From NCBI RefSeq assembly GCF_000420485.1, contig NZ_ATVA01000016.1, positions 267,642-331,641 on the forward strand: a stretch of 64,000 nt of DNA. Reading direction: 5' to 3'. This stretch comes from Paucidesulfovibrio longus DSM 6739. GTDB lineage: Bacteria > Desulfobacterota > Desulfovibrionia > Desulfovibrionales > Desulfovibrionaceae. Positions 16,199 to 27,504 of the stretch are shown piece after piece. The position numbers were made by a program, and so were the translations under genes. The notes beneath the pieces are model-generated. The model was not told the origin of the DNA. It saw only the letters and a list, made by a program, of their open reading frames with translations, and made no database searches. Every line of letters starts with the position of its first letter. Positions within the stretch are counted from its first letter, which is position 1.

Positions 16199-17473
16199 AT
16201 GGCAGAATCCCGCCGCCCCGATCAAGAACAACAGCCCCTCAATCCGGACGGCTCCGAACAGGAGCCGTCCGGTCCGGGGCGTTCCGTCCCCGCCGCCCTT
16301 CTCGATTCATTGCTTCGGCCCGTCCCGTTGGTCACTCTCGGGCTGGCCGTGGTCTTTTGCGCCTTGCTCCTGCTCTTCCTCCGTTCCGGCGCGGAGCAGG
16401 ATCCGCAGGGCGTTCAGACGCCGCAGGCGATTGCGGATCCATCCGTGATCCGTTCACGGGCTTTGCCCGAAGGCAGCGAAGTCTATCCCGCCGGCAGTCT
16501 GGAAGCGGGCGTCCGGGTCGTGGACCAGGCCCTGGTCGACGCCATGCACGCTCTGGCCATGGATCCTTCCGGCATTGCCTTCCTGGATGTCCACCGGGAG
16601 GAGCACGACGGGGAATCCTATACGTTTCAGACTCTTCATCTGCCTGAAAACATTTCCTTCACCCAGCTTCTCGCCGCGTTGAAGAGCGCCCTGCCCGAAG
16701 AACGCTACGCCATAACCCCCGGCGAGCGCGGGGAGATTCTCGTCAGCGTCGACGGCGTGCCCACGCATCGATTCGTGGGCGTTCCCCTGCCCTATCTGCC
16801 CTCCACCAAAGGCCCCAAGGTCGTGGTGGTCATCGACGACATGGGCGAGAACATGACGGTGGCGCGCTCCCTGGCCGCCCTGCCGGTCCCCGTGGTCTTC
16901 GCCGTCTGGCCCAACGCGTCCCAGGCCGCCGCCGTGCGGGAGCTGGCCGTGCGGAAAGGACTCGACCTGCTCGTTCATCTGCCCATGGAGCCGATCGGCT
17001 ACCCCAAGGACAATCCCGGCAAACAGGCGCTTTTCGCGTCCATGAGCGACGAGGCTCTGGACAAGACCATCGCGGCGAACCTGGCCAAAGTTCCGGAAGC
17101 CGTGGGCGTGAACAACCACATGGGCTCGCGGTTCACCAGCGACGCGCACGGCATGGATCGGTTGATGCGCCTGCTCAAAAAGCGCCATCTCTTCTTCCTG
17201 GACAGCCGCACCACGGCCAAGAGCGTCGGCCGCGCCCGCGCGCGCGCAGCAGGCTTGCCCTTCTACGGGCGCGACGTTTTTCTGGACAACTCCCTGGCCG
17301 TGCCCGACATCGTGCTTCAGCTCAAGAAGGCCGAACGGCTGGCCCTGCGCAACGGAGTGGCCATCGCCATCGGGCATCCCCACCCCCAGACCGTGCAGGC
17401 CCTGAGCGAATGGCTCCGAGGTCTCGACCCCGCGGTTTCCGTGGTTCCGTTGACTTCCCTCGCGCCGCAATAG
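16199..17473 (+). CDS. Divergent polysaccharide deacetylase family protein (YibQ-like)
   Basis: The 424-residue product begins with a charged, proline-rich cytosolic tail and one membrane anchor (about 45-68, VPLVTLGLAVVFCALLLLFL). The periplasmic domain ends in a divergent deacetylase fold (DUF610): KVVVVIDDMGENMTVA, FAVWPNASQAAAVRELA, HLPMEPIGYPKDNPG, VGVNNHMGSRFTSD, FFLDSRTT. Conserved Asp/His residues are present, but catalytic activity of this family is unproven. envC-yibQ adjacency is conserved in E. coli. No clear ribosome site is seen; an in-frame TTG at 16163 is the alternative start. Confidence 0.85.
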   Translation: MAESRRPDQEQQPLNPDGSEQEPSGPGRSVPAALLDSLLRPVPLVTLGLAVVFCALLLLFLRSGAEQDPQGVQTPQAIADPSVIRSRALPEGSEVYPAGSLEAGVRVVDQALVDAMHALAMDPSGIAFLDVHREEHDGESYTFQTLHLPENISFTQLLAALKSALPEERYAITPGERGEILVSVDGVPTHRFVGVPLPYLPSTKGPKVVVVIDDMGENMTVARSLAALPVPVVFAVWPNASQAAAVRELAVRKGLDLLVHLPMEPIGYPKDNPGKQALFASMSDEALDKTIAANLAKVPEAVGVNNHMGSRFTSDAHGMDRLMRLLKKRHLFFLDSRTTAKSVGRARARAAGLPFYGRDVFLDNSLAVPDIVLQLKKAERLALRNGVAIAIGHPHPQTVQALSEWLRGLDPAVSVVPLTSLAPQ

Positions 17474-17633
17474 CTTCGGAAATCGTCGTTTTTTTGACCT
17501 CCTTTTCTCTTCCCGTCCGTCTGCGGCGTTGCCAGTCCAAAGCGGACTGGTGTAGGGTCGCGACATGCGGCCGGGAAGCGGTCGATATTTCCTTCGGTCC
17601 GGATTTTGCTTTCACTTTTTGGTGAAACGGACC

Positions 17634-17656
17634 GCCGCCGTCAGCGCGACGGCGGC
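17634..17656 (+). other. Strong hairpin in the fliM leader
   Basis: A perfect 9-bp GC stem (GCCGCCGTC at 17634-17642 with GACGGCGGC at 17648-17656) and 5-base loop lies 44 bases before fliM. No T-run follows, so it is not a classic terminator. It could shield or stabilise the 5' leader. No clear sigma-54 or sigma-28 promoter was found in the 226-base yibQ-fliM gap. Confidence 0.4.
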
Positions 17657-17699
17657 ACGACAGTGAGAACATTCGCCCAGCTTTTCGAGGACCACGGGT

Positions 17700-18677
17700 A
17701 TGAGCAAGATTCTTGAACAGGATGAAGTCGATGCGTTGTTGCGCGGACTTTCGGGCGGCGATGTCGAAACGGAGACGGACCTGCCGGAGGACGACTCCGG
17801 CGTCGTAGCCTTCGACCTCGCCAACCAGGACCGCATCATTCGCGGCCGCATGCCGGTTCTGGAAATCGTCAACGACCGCTTTGCGCGGCTGGCCACCAAC
17901 GCCCTGGCCAACACCATGCGCAAGCGCGTGGACATCAACCCGATTTCCATCGACATGTCCAAGTTCGGCGATTTCATGCGCTCCCTGCCCGTGCCGACCT
18001 CCATCTCCATCTTCAAGATGGACCCGCTGCGCGGAAACGCCATCCTCGTGGTGGATTCGCGGCTGGTCTTCGCCCTGGTGGAGAGCTTCTTCGGCGGCGC
18101 AGGCAGCCAGCCCAAGGTCGAAGGACGCGATTTCACGCCCATCGAGCAGGCCATCGTGGACCGTGTGGTCAAGATCGCCCTTTCGAACATGGAAGATTCC
18201 TGGAAGCCCGTGCACGAGGTACATGTGGAGATGGTGCGCACCGAGGTCAACCCCCAGTTCGCGGCCATCGTGCCCCCTTCGGACGTGGTCATCGTCGTCA
18301 CCTTCGAGGTGGAGCTGGAAAACGCCATCGGCTCGCTGATCGTCTGCCTCCCCTACGCCACCATGGAGCCGATCCGCTCCAAGTTGCACGCCTCCTTCCA
18401 GTCCGAGCGGCTGGAAGTGGACCACGTCTGGATCAACCGCTTCAAGGAACGGCTCATGGAAACTCCGGTGGAAATGGTCGTCCGCCTCGGACACACCACC
18501 CTCACGGGGCGACAGCTCATGGATCTGCACAAGGGCGACATCCTGCTGCTGGACACGGACGAGGACAACCTTCTTGAAGCCGAGGTCGAAGGCGTGCGCA
18601 AGTTCTTCGGTCTGCCCGGAAGAGTGAAGGGCAACAAGGCGTTCCAGGTCATGAAGGAAGAGGAAATCCGTTTCTGA
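17700..18677 (+). CDS. fliM: Flagellar motor switch protein FliM
   Basis: FliM forms the C-ring with FliG and FliN and binds CheY-P to reverse rotation. The 325-residue protein has the N-terminal CheY-binding peptide (ILEQDEVDALLRG), the FliG-binding middle domain with PVPTSISIFKM and GNAILVVDSRLVFALVESFFGG, and a SpoA/FliN-like C-terminal domain (ETPVEMVVRLGHTTLTGRQLMDL). It stands alone here and is followed by its own terminator, so it is separated from other flagellar operons. Confidence 0.96.
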   Translation: MSKILEQDEVDALLRGLSGGDVETETDLPEDDSGVVAFDLANQDRIIRGRMPVLEIVNDRFARLATNALANTMRKRVDINPISIDMSKFGDFMRSLPVPTSISIFKMDPLRGNAILVVDSRLVFALVESFFGGAGSQPKVEGRDFTPIEQAIVDRVVKIALSNMEDSWKPVHEVHVEMVRTEVNPQFAAIVPPSDVVIVVTFEVELENAIGSLIVCLPYATMEPIRSKLHASFQSERLEVDHVWINRFKERLMETPVEMVVRLGHTTLTGRQLMDLHKGDILLLDTDEDNLLEAEVEGVRKFFGLPGRVKGNKAFQVMKEEEIRF

Positions 18678-18704
18678 TCCCTTTCGGCATCTCCTTGCCG
18701 TACG

Positions 18705-18732
18705 AACGGGCCGATTGAATATCGGCCCGTTT
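18705..18732 (+). terminator. Rho-independent terminator after fliM
   Basis: An 11-bp-class stem (AACGGGCCGAT with ATCGGCCCGTT) closes on a 5-base loop and ends in TTT then GCATTAT on the plus strand. It lies 28 bases after the fliM stop and just before the ABC-transporter leader. Confidence 0.8.
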
Positions 18733-18797
18733 TGCATTATATGTCCCCCCTCTACTTTGCATCAGGCAACATGGTTTCTAACCGAGGGGGAACCCCA

Positions 18798-19841
18798 ATG
18801 AAACGATTCATTTCGCCGCTTCTGGCGCTGCTGTTCAGCCTGGCCCTGCTCGCCGGGTGCGGGTCCGACAAAACCGCGGAACAGGCGGAGTCCGGGACCA
18901 AGACTCCGGAGCAGGTCCAGGAACAGGCCCCGGCGGCTTCCGAGACTGCGGAGAAAAAGCCGTTCGCCATTTCCATAACCCAGATCGTGGAGCATCCCTC
19001 CCTCGACGCCATGCGCCAGGGATTCAAGGATCGCTTTGCTGAAAAAGGCGTGCCCGCCGTCTTCACCGACCACATCGCCCAGGGAGACATGGCCACCAAC
19101 GCCCAGATCGGCAAGCAGATCAAGGGCGAGGAGCCGGACCTGATCCTGGCCATCACCACTCCCTCGGCCCAGGCCGTTGTCCAGGCCATCGACGACCGTC
19201 CCATCGTGTTCACGGGCGTGACCGATCCGGTCAGCGCCAAGATCGTCGCAAGCCTGGAACATCCCGGCGCCAACGTCACGGGCATGACCGACATGAGCCC
19301 CCTGGACAAGCACGTGGAGCTGATCCGGACCTTCCTGCCGGAAATCAAGAAGCTCGGCGTGATCTACAACGCAGGCGAAACCAACTCCGTGGTCCTCGTG
19401 AACCTGCTCAAGGCCCAGTGCGCGCCTTTCGGCATCGAAGTGGTCGAGGCCACCATCGACAACTCCAGCGGCGTCTACCAGGCGGCCAAGAGCCTCGTGG
19501 GCCGCTGCGAGGCCATCTACGTGCCCGTGGACAATACCGTTGTCTCGGCCCTGGAATCGGCCATCAAGGTCTGCGAGGAGAGCAAGCTGCCCCTCTTCAC
19601 GGGCGACACCGACTCCGTGGCGCGCGGCAGCATCGCTGCCCTGGCCGTGGACTATTACAAGATGGGCGTGCAGACGGCCGACATGGCCATCCGCATTCTT
19701 GTGGACGGCGCGAATCCCGCGGACACTCCGGTGGAATACATCCGCGACCTTTCCCTGCACGTGAACAAGAAGGCCGCCGCGGCCATGGGCGTGACGATCC
19801 CGGAGTCCGTGCTCGAAAAGGCTTCCAAGGTCATCGAATAG
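18798..19841 (+). CDS. ABC transporter substrate-binding lipoprotein (TrpX/DUF534 family)
   Basis: A 347-residue lipoprotein: signal peptide with lipobox LLAGC (Cys about residue 21), then an acidic Ala/Glu linker and a type-I periplasmic binding fold (ABC_sub_bind, PF04392): ISITQIVEHPSLDAMRQGF, GEEPDLILAITTPSAQA, VFTGVTDPVSAKIV, YVPVDNTVVSALES. Related proteins bind tryptophan/tyrosine (TrpX) or other small ligands; the ligand here is unknown. ATG 18798 follows a GAGGGGG site. The permease and ATPase follow directly. Confidence 0.9.
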   Translation: MKRFISPLLALLFSLALLAGCGSDKTAEQAESGTKTPEQVQEQAPAASETAEKKPFAISITQIVEHPSLDAMRQGFKDRFAEKGVPAVFTDHIAQGDMATNAQIGKQIKGEEPDLILAITTPSAQAVVQAIDDRPIVFTGVTDPVSAKIVASLEHPGANVTGMTDMSPLDKHVELIRTFLPEIKKLGVIYNAGETNSVVLVNLLKAQCAPFGIEVVEATIDNSSGVYQAAKSLVGRCEAIYVPVDNTVVSALESAIKVCEESKLPLFTGDTDSVARGSIAALAVDYYKMGVQTADMAIRILVDGANPADTPVEYIRDLSLHVNKKAAAAMGVTIPESVLEKASKVIE

Positions 19842-19933
19842 CATCCATTGCGATTCAACCGGATTCGATGTATGGGCGCGGTGACTGCCGCGCCCATTTT
19901 CGTTCCGCGCGGGTCCAGGCCCAGGAAAACGAC

Positions 19934-20839
19934 ATGACGCTATACGCCTTTTCCGGAGCGCTCGAGCAAGGCTTCGTATACGGGATCATGGTTCTCGGAG
20001 TCTATCTGACCTTCCGTGTGCTCGACTTCCCGGATCTGACCGTGGACGGCAGCCTGCCTCTGGGCGCGGCCATTTCCGCCGTGGCCATCTCTTCGGGCCA
20101 CGCCCCCTGGGCCGCCTGCCTCATGGCCGCCGGAGCCGGCTTTCTCGCCGGAATGGTCACGGGCTTTTTGAACACCAAGCTCAAGATCCTGCATCTGTTG
20201 GCCTCGATCCTGACCATGATCGCTCTTTACTCCATCAATATAAGAATCATGGGCAGACCGAACATGGCCCTGCTCGGCGAGCGGACCGCCGTGGAGCAGT
20301 TCTCGGACCTCACCGGACTGACCGCCAGCGTTTCCTCGCCGATCCTCTTCGGCATCATCGGCGTGGTCGCGGTGCTGGCCCTGATCTGGTTTTTGCGCAC
20401 GGAGATCGGCATGGCCGTCCTGGCCACGGGCGACAACCCCCGCATGATCACGGCCCAGGGCGTGAATACGCACAATGTGATCATCTTCGGCGTGGGGCTG
20501 TCCAACGCCATGGTGGCTTTTTCCGGAGCGCTCGTGGCCCAGAGCCAAGGCGCGGCGGACGTGAACATGGGCGTGGGCACCATCGTGGCCGGTCTGGCCT
20601 CGGTGATCATCGGCGAAACCGTGTTCGGGGACCGGACCATAGGCCGGGCGCTCTTCGCGGCCCTGCTCGGCTCCGTGCTCTACCGGGTGGCCATCGCCCT
20701 GGCCCTTTCCCTGGACCTGGGCGTTTTTTCCGTCACGCCGAGCGACCTCAAGCTCATTACCGCGCTGCTGGTCGTCCTTGCGCTGACAGCGCCAAGGCTC
20801 AAGGCCAAGGTTCTGGCCAGGGGAGCGAAAAGCGCATGA
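19934..20839 (+). CDS. ABC transporter permease (TrpY-like)
   Basis: A 301-residue polytopic membrane protein of the BPD_transp_2 family, with about eight hydrophobic helices (GALEQGFVYGIMVLGVYLTF at the N-terminus). Conserved DFPDLTVDGSLPLGAA, MVTGFLNTKLKILHLLASI and GLSNAMVAFSGALVAQSQGAADVNMGVGTI regions are present. It is homologous to YtrF/TrpY-type permeases coded with DUF534 binding proteins. ATG 19934 has AGGAAA upstream. Its stop overlaps the ATPase start (ATGA), so the two are coupled. Confidence 0.9.
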   Translation: MTLYAFSGALEQGFVYGIMVLGVYLTFRVLDFPDLTVDGSLPLGAAISAVAISSGHAPWAACLMAAGAGFLAGMVTGFLNTKLKILHLLASILTMIALYSINIRIMGRPNMALLGERTAVEQFSDLTGLTASVSSPILFGIIGVVAVLALIWFLRTEIGMAVLATGDNPRMITAQGVNTHNVIIFGVGLSNAMVAFSGALVAQSQGAADVNMGVGTIVAGLASVIIGETVFGDRTIGRALFAALLGSVLYRVAIALALSLDLGVFSVTPSDLKLITALLVVLALTAPRLKAKVLARGAKSA

Positions 20840-21630
20840 TCCGGGTCCATAAGCTGACGAGATATTTCAACCGGGGCGAGATCAACGAGGTTCTGGCTCT
20901 GCGCGGCGTGGACCTGGACGTCCGCGAAGGCGATTTCATCACGGTCATTGGTTCCAACGGCGCGGGCAAGTCCACCTTTCTCAACGCGCTCGCCGGAGTG
21001 TTTCCCATTGACGAGGGCAGCATCGAAATCGCCGGACAGGATGTGACCTCCTGGCCGGAACACAAGCGGGCGGCCTTCATCGGGCGCGTGTTTCAGGATC
21101 CGCTCCTCGGCACCTGCCCCCACGCCACCATCGAGCAGAATCTCTCCCTGGCCGCCAAGCGCGGCAAGCGGCGCGGACTCGGACGCGGCGTACGCCGCTC
21201 CGACCGCGAGCTTTTCCGTGAACGGCTGGTCACGCTGGGACTGGGGCTGGAAGACCGCCTCGAGGACGCCACAGGACTGCTTTCCGGCGGGCAGCGACAG
21301 GCCCTGACCATGCTCATGGCCACCCTGGTGCGGCCCAAGGTCTTGCTGCTGGACGAACACACCGCGGCGCTCGACCCGAAAACCGCGGCCCAGATCATGA
21401 ACCTGACCGACGAACTGGTGCGCAAGGGCAATCTGACGACCATGATGGTCACGCACAACATGGCCCAGGCCATCGCGCACGGCAATCGGCTGATCATGTT
21501 TCACCAGGGACGCATCATCCTGGACATTGCGGGCGAGGAAAAGAATCGTCTCAAGGTCCAGGATCTCCTGGAACGCTTTCAGGAGCTTGGCGGCGACGGC
21601 TGCGTAACGGACCGCGCCCTGCTCGGCTGA
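20836..21630 (+). CDS. ABC transporter ATP-binding protein (TrpZ-like)
   Basis: Cytosolic ATPase of 264 residues, energising the upstream permease. It shows Walker A GSNGAGKST (about 37-45), a Q-loop near RVFQDPLLGTC, the ABC signature LLSGGQRQAL, Walker B VLLLDEHTAALD, and the H-loop MVTHNMAQAI. Walker B has DEH rather than DEP, as is common in this subfamily. The first base of the start codon is shared with the permease stop region, completing a three-gene transporter operon. Confidence 0.93.
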   Translation: MIRVHKLTRYFNRGEINEVLALRGVDLDVREGDFITVIGSNGAGKSTFLNALAGVFPIDEGSIEIAGQDVTSWPEHKRAAFIGRVFQDPLLGTCPHATIEQNLSLAAKRGKRRGLGRGVRRSDRELFRERLVTLGLGLEDRLEDATGLLSGGQRQALTMLMATLVRPKVLLLDEHTAALDPKTAAQIMNLTDELVRKGNLTTMMVTHNMAQAIAHGNRLIMFHQGRIILDIAGEEKNRLKVQDLLERFQELGGDGCVTDRALLG

Positions 21631-21677
21631 CATATTTGAGGGGAATTGAAACACTGCAACTTCGAGGAGGATTATTC

Positions 21678-22097
21678 ATGACCGAACTGACCTTTTCCAT
21701 CATCAAGCCCGACGCCGTGGCCGCCGGCAACATCGGCAACATCCTGCAGATGATCAGCGACAGCGGCCTGAAGATCAAGGCCACCAAGATGATCCACATG
21801 ACCAAGGCCCAGGCCGAAGGTTTTTACGCCGTGCACAGCGAGCGTCCCTTCTTCGGAGAGCTGGTCGAGTTCATGACTTCCGGTCCCTGCGTCGTCAGCG
21901 TTCTGGAAGGCGAGGACGCCATCAAGCGCTACCGCGATCTGATGGGTCCGACTAACTCCACCCAGGCGCCCAAGGGCACCATCCGCGGCGAATACGGCAC
22001 CGACATCCAGAACAACGCCTGCCACGGTTCGGACGGCCCGGATACGGCCAAGACCGAAGTGGCTTACTTCTTCAACCGTTTGGAAATGGTGGGATAA
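21678..22097 (+). CDS. ndk: Nucleoside diphosphate kinase
   Basis: Transfers the gamma-phosphate from ATP to NDPs by a ping-pong phosphohistidine mechanism. The 139-residue product begins MTELTFSIIKPDAV and carries the active-site His in NACHGSDGPDTAKTE, with RYRDLMGPTNSTQA for nucleotide binding. An excellent GAGGAGG ribosome site precedes ATG 21678. The proC start codon follows the ndk stop with no gap. Confidence 0.96.
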   Translation: MTELTFSIIKPDAVAAGNIGNILQMISDSGLKIKATKMIHMTKAQAEGFYAVHSERPFFGELVEFMTSGPCVVSVLEGEDAIKRYRDLMGPTNSTQAPKGTIRGEYGTDIQNNACHGSDGPDTAKTEVAYFFNRLEMVG

Positions 22098-22889
22098 ATG
22101 ACAGCGAGCATCGGTTTTATCGGTCTGGGGAACATGGGCGCCGCCATCGTGCGGGGCCTGAAGGGAGTCGAGCTGCACGGCACGGACCTGAACGCCGCCA
22201 ACGTCGAGACTCTGGCCAGGGAGTGCGGGCTGAAGGCCGCCAAGAATGCCGGAGAACTCGCCGCCTGTTGCGACTACCTTGTCCTGGCCGTGAAGCCGCA
22301 ACATGCTCGCAGCGTCTGCAAGGAACTGGCTCCCCTGCTGAAAAAGGAGCAGTGCCTGATCTCCATCTGCGCCGGGCTGACCTCCGAGAAGCTCAAGGGC
22401 TGGCTCGACAAGGCTTGCCCCGTGGTCCGGGTCATGCCGAACACCCCTGCCCTGGTCAATGAAGGCGTTTTCGCCGTCTGCCTGGACGACAAGGAACTGA
22501 GCGCCGCCCAGAAGAGCTTCGTTCAGGAAATCTTCCAGGGACTCGGACAGGTGCACGCCCTGCCGGAAAAGGACTTCGATGCGTTCACGGCGGTCATCGG
22601 CTCCGGCCCCGCCTATGTCTTCTACTTCATGGAAGCCTGCATCGAGTCTGCCGTGTCGCTCGGCCTTGCCCGGCCCATGGCCACCAAGATGGTCGAGGGC
22701 CTGTTCACGGGATCGTCCAAGCTCGCGGCCCAGTCCGACCAGCATGTGTCGGTGCTGCGCGAGATGGTCACCTCCCCTGCGGGAACCACGATCCAGGCGC
22801 TTATCCACATGGACAGAACCGCCATGCGCGCGTCCATCATCGACGCCATCCGCGAATCCTACGAGCGCAGCATCGAGCTCGGACAGTAA
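22098..22889 (+). CDS. proC: Pyrroline-5-carboxylate reductase
   Basis: Last step of proline synthesis: NAD(P)H-dependent reduction of pyrroline-5-carboxylate. The 263-residue product has the N-terminal Rossmann motif IGFIGLGNMGAAIVRG, then VLAVKPQ, VRVMPNTPALVNEG, and the C-terminal dimer domain with SGPAYVFYFMEA and SPAGTTIQAL. It starts immediately after ndk (TAA then ATG), so translation is probably coupled. Confidence 0.95.
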   Translation: MTASIGFIGLGNMGAAIVRGLKGVELHGTDLNAANVETLARECGLKAAKNAGELAACCDYLVLAVKPQHARSVCKELAPLLKKEQCLISICAGLTSEKLKGWLDKACPVVRVMPNTPALVNEGVFAVCLDDKELSAAQKSFVQEIFQGLGQVHALPEKDFDAFTAVIGSGPAYVFYFMEACIESAVSLGLARPMATKMVEGLFTGSSKLAAQSDQHVSVLREMVTSPAGTTIQALIHMDRTAMRASIIDAIRESYERSIELGQ

Positions 22890-22915
22890 CGGAAATCGCG
22901 TTTTCAGAATATGCA

Positions 22916-22950
22916 AAGCCCCCGACGCCGCGTGCGACGGGGGCTTTCTC
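22916..22950. terminator. Bidirectional terminator between proC and cbiB
   Basis: A 10-bp stem AAAGCCCCCG/CGGGGGCTTT (22916-22925 with 22939-22948) lies between convergent genes. The plus strand continues TTTCTCGTT and the minus strand has TTT after the stem, so it can serve both sides. Confidence 0.8.
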
Positions 22951-22979
22951 GTTGACGGACGATCCGATGCGGCTTTCGG

Positions 22980-23918
22980 CTACAACAGCGCCAGGGAAAG
23001 CCACTGCCCCAGCAAGGCAACCAGGAGCGCCGACCAGAACAGCAGCCGTTCGAGCGCTCCGAGCATGGACGAGGTCCAGACAGAGGCTTCCGGACCGACC
23101 GCGGGCTTGTGTTTGATGATCCCGAAATAGATTGCCGAGCCTCCCATGCCGCCGCCGCAGAGCCAGGCGCAGACGGCCATGGGCCAGCCGGCGTTGGGGC
23201 TATCCATTTTCCTGGCGTCCGCGGGCGCCCTGCGCCAGGCCTCGCGCCAGTCGAGTCCCATGATCCAGCCGCAGAAAAGCAGCGCGCCAAAGCTGAGACG
23301 GGCTGGAATCCAGGCCAGCAGATCGTCGGTGCGGGCCGCGAACCAGCCGAGGTTTTCATACTCGGCGGTGCGGTAGCCCCACATGGAATCCAGCGTGGAG
23401 ACGGTCTTGTACAGCCAGAGACCAAAAGGCCCGGTCAGGCAGAGCCAGAAGAACGGGGCGACGAAACCGTCGTTGAAGTTCTCGCTCAGGGTTTCGGCCA
23501 GGGTCCGGCGGCAGTCGTGCTCGTCAAGCGCGGAGGTGTCCCGGCTCACGAGCATGGACAGTGCAGTGCGGGCCTTTTCAAGCTCTCCCGCGTCGAGGAG
23601 CGCGGACACGCGGCGGCCCTCCTTGAAGAGACACCCCAAGGCAAGCCCGGCATAGGCGAAATAGAACATCGCCAGCCAGCCGATCAGCGGCAAAATGGTG
23701 ACGAAGCCGTAGCCGAACGCGGTGACGGCGAGCAGGGCCAGGGACGCCCCCGTGCCGTACGCGCGGCTGGGACAACCGCCGCAGAACAGCCTTCCCGCAT
23801 CTTCCAGCCGTCTGGCCAGCCAGCCGATCCAGCGCACGGGATGGGGCCAGCCCTGCGGGTCGCCCAGGACGAGATCAAGCCCGAAGGCGATCAACGGAAG
23901 AAAATCCATGAGTTCCAT
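22980..23918 (-). CDS. cbiB: Adenosylcobinamide-phosphate synthase CbiB
   Basis: Membrane enzyme of cobalamin synthesis that attaches aminopropanol to adenosylcobyric acid. The 312-residue product has 4-6 hydrophobic helices and the family motifs DLVLGDPQGWPHPVRWIG, LAETLSENFNDGFVAPFFW and TVSTLDSMWGYRTAEYENLGWFAARTDDL. ATG 23918 is preceded by GGAGG. No other cobalamin gene and no B12 riboswitch were seen beside it. It lies downstream of the rpoD terminator as a separate unit. Confidence 0.93.
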   Translation of the reverse strand: MELMDFLPLIAFGLDLVLGDPQGWPHPVRWIGWLARRLEDAGRLFCGGCPSRAYGTGASLALLAVTAFGYGFVTILPLIGWLAMFYFAYAGLALGCLFKEGRRVSALLDAGELEKARTALSMLVSRDTSALDEHDCRRTLAETLSENFNDGFVAPFFWLCLTGPFGLWLYKTVSTLDSMWGYRTAEYENLGWFAARTDDLLAWIPARLSFGALLFCGWIMGLDWREAWRRAPADARKMDSPNAGWPMAVCAWLCGGGMGGSAIYFGIIKHKPAVGPEASVWTSSMLGALERLLFWSALLVALLGQWLSLALL

Positions 23919-23952
23919 CGACGCCTCCGTACTTCAAGTTTTGATGAATGGC

Positions 23953-23993
23953 AAAAAAAAGGGGAGGAAGGCCTTTGGCGGCCCTCCTCCCCC
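23953..23993 (-). terminator. Strong terminator after rpoD
   Basis: On the minus strand a long GC-rich stem (GGGGAGGAGGGCCGCC pairing with GGCCTTCCTCCCC around an AAA loop region) ends in a run of eight T. It closes the rpsU-to-rpoD operon and sits just upstream of cbiB. Confidence 0.9.
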
Positions 23994-24008
23994 GATGGGA
24001 TGCTTGGT

Positions 24009-25752
<1,744 letters not shown>

Positions 25753-25766
<14 letters not shown>

Positions 25767-27480
25767 CACTCCTCCCCAAGAAATCGTTCAGGGCCTTGGT
25801 GCATTCCGCCACCGCCTGTTCATCGCCCCGCTCTTGCGCCAGCTTGAGAGCCTCGATCAATTCACGGCGCCGGTACTTTTCGCGGACGCCTTCGATTCGG
25901 TCGCAAATGTGGTTCCATTCCTCTTGCAATTCTTCGCCGGAAAAGGCGAGCGTCTGCTCGAGTTCCAATCGGCACTCGGCCCAAAACCGTTTTTCCTGGT
26001 CATCCAGGTTGGGGAGGAGATCCTGCCCGTGCAGCTTCACGAGCTTTTGCCAGAGCTTTTCGCCCCAGTCCGTGGTCAGGATCGTTCCGAAACCCCTTTT
26101 GCAAAGGTCGGGCACATAGTCCGGATATTGAATGGGAAACCGCAGGAAATACCTGTCGTCCTTGTCCTCCCTTCCCACCTTCGGCGCGGGCCGTGGTGCG
26201 GAACTTCTGGCCTGGGGCCGGGGAACTCCGGTCGTGGAACGCAGTATAGCCTCGGACAGGCCCAGTCCCTGCGCCATGCGGGGCAGGTAGAAGGCCTTGA
26301 GCGAGGCGTCTTGCAGTTTTTGCAGGAATCCTTGCGCCCAGTCCATGATCTCCTTGGGCGAATGTTCCTTGCACAACGTGCTCATGGCGAAGGTAAGACC
26401 GTCTTCGGCAGCGTCAAGACACGCCTCAAAGCCTCTCTTGCCTTGAGTCTGCAAAACGCTGTCCACGTCCTCGCCTTCCGGCAGGAGCACCACGTTGACT
26501 CTGAGTCCCTGCAACAGGATCATTTCCGCGCTGCGAAGCGCGGCTTTCCTGCCGGGAGCGTCTCCGTCGAAAACGAGATCGACCCGATTGCAGAAACCCG
26601 CCAGCCGCCGGACCTGATCCGGGGTCAGTGCCGTGCCGAGCACGCCGCAGGAGTCCTTGAATCCGAACTGATGCAGCGAGAGCACGTCCACGTAGCCCTC
26701 GGTCAGCAGCGCCCTTCTCGTCCGGGTCATGTGTCTGCGGGCCTGGTAGAGCCCGTAGAGGTGATCGCCTTTTTTGTAGATCGGGGAATCACTGCTGTTC
26801 AGGTACTTCGGTTCCCCTTCAGTAATGATTCTTCCGCCAAAGGCAATGACCTGACCCGATAAATCTTGAATTGGGAAGACCAGACGGGCGCGGAAACGAT
26901 CATATATAGACCCTTTCTGATTGCTTGACAAGAGCCCGGACTCCACTCCCTGCTCCGGAGTAAAGCCCTTGGATTGCAGGAAATGATCCAGCGCATGCCA
27001 GTCTTCGAGACTGTATCCCAGGCCGAATTCGGAGACGATTTCCGGACTCATGCCGCGCCGCTGCAAATAATCCCGGGCAACGCTTCCGGCAGGCAGGCGC
27101 AGGTTGTCCGAAAAATGCCGCGCGGCCCAGGTGTGCATGTCCAGGTACAAACGCTTCATCTTGCGGCGCTCGTCCGCCTGCGGGTCCGGGCGAACGTCCC
27201 CGAGATCCACTCCCGCCTCTGCGGCGAGCTGTTCCAGGGCGTCCCGAAACTCCAATCCATTGATGCGTTTGTAGAAGTCGATCACGTCCCCGGAAGCCTG
27301 GCAGCCGAAGCAATAGAAAAAGCCTTCCTGCTCATTCACGGACATGGAAGGCTTGGTTTCCTGGTGAAACGGGCACGCGCCCATCCAGCGCCCTGAAACG
27401 GGCTTGAGATCGACGTAGCGGCGCACCACGTCGGCGATGTTCAACTTGCTCTTGATGAGCTGTATGGGGTCAGACTGCAT
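25753..27480 (-). CDS. dnaG: DNA primase
   Basis: Synthesises RNA primers at the replication fork. The 575-residue product has an N-terminal zinc-binding domain (C36, H39, C57, C60 in CPFH...FYCFGC). The Toprim catalytic core follows ([15 protein letters not shown] and [15 protein letters not shown]), then a C-terminal helicase-interaction region ending [21 protein letters not shown] precedes ATG 27480. Its 3' end overlaps rpoD. Confidence 0.96.
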
Positions 27481-27504
27481 TCCCCTCTCCTCCGGGCGTC
27501 GGCC

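Noticed and set aside
17648..17662. Possible sigma-54 promoter (GGCAC) before fliM
   Set aside because: The required GC at the -12 position with 10-base spacing is absent.
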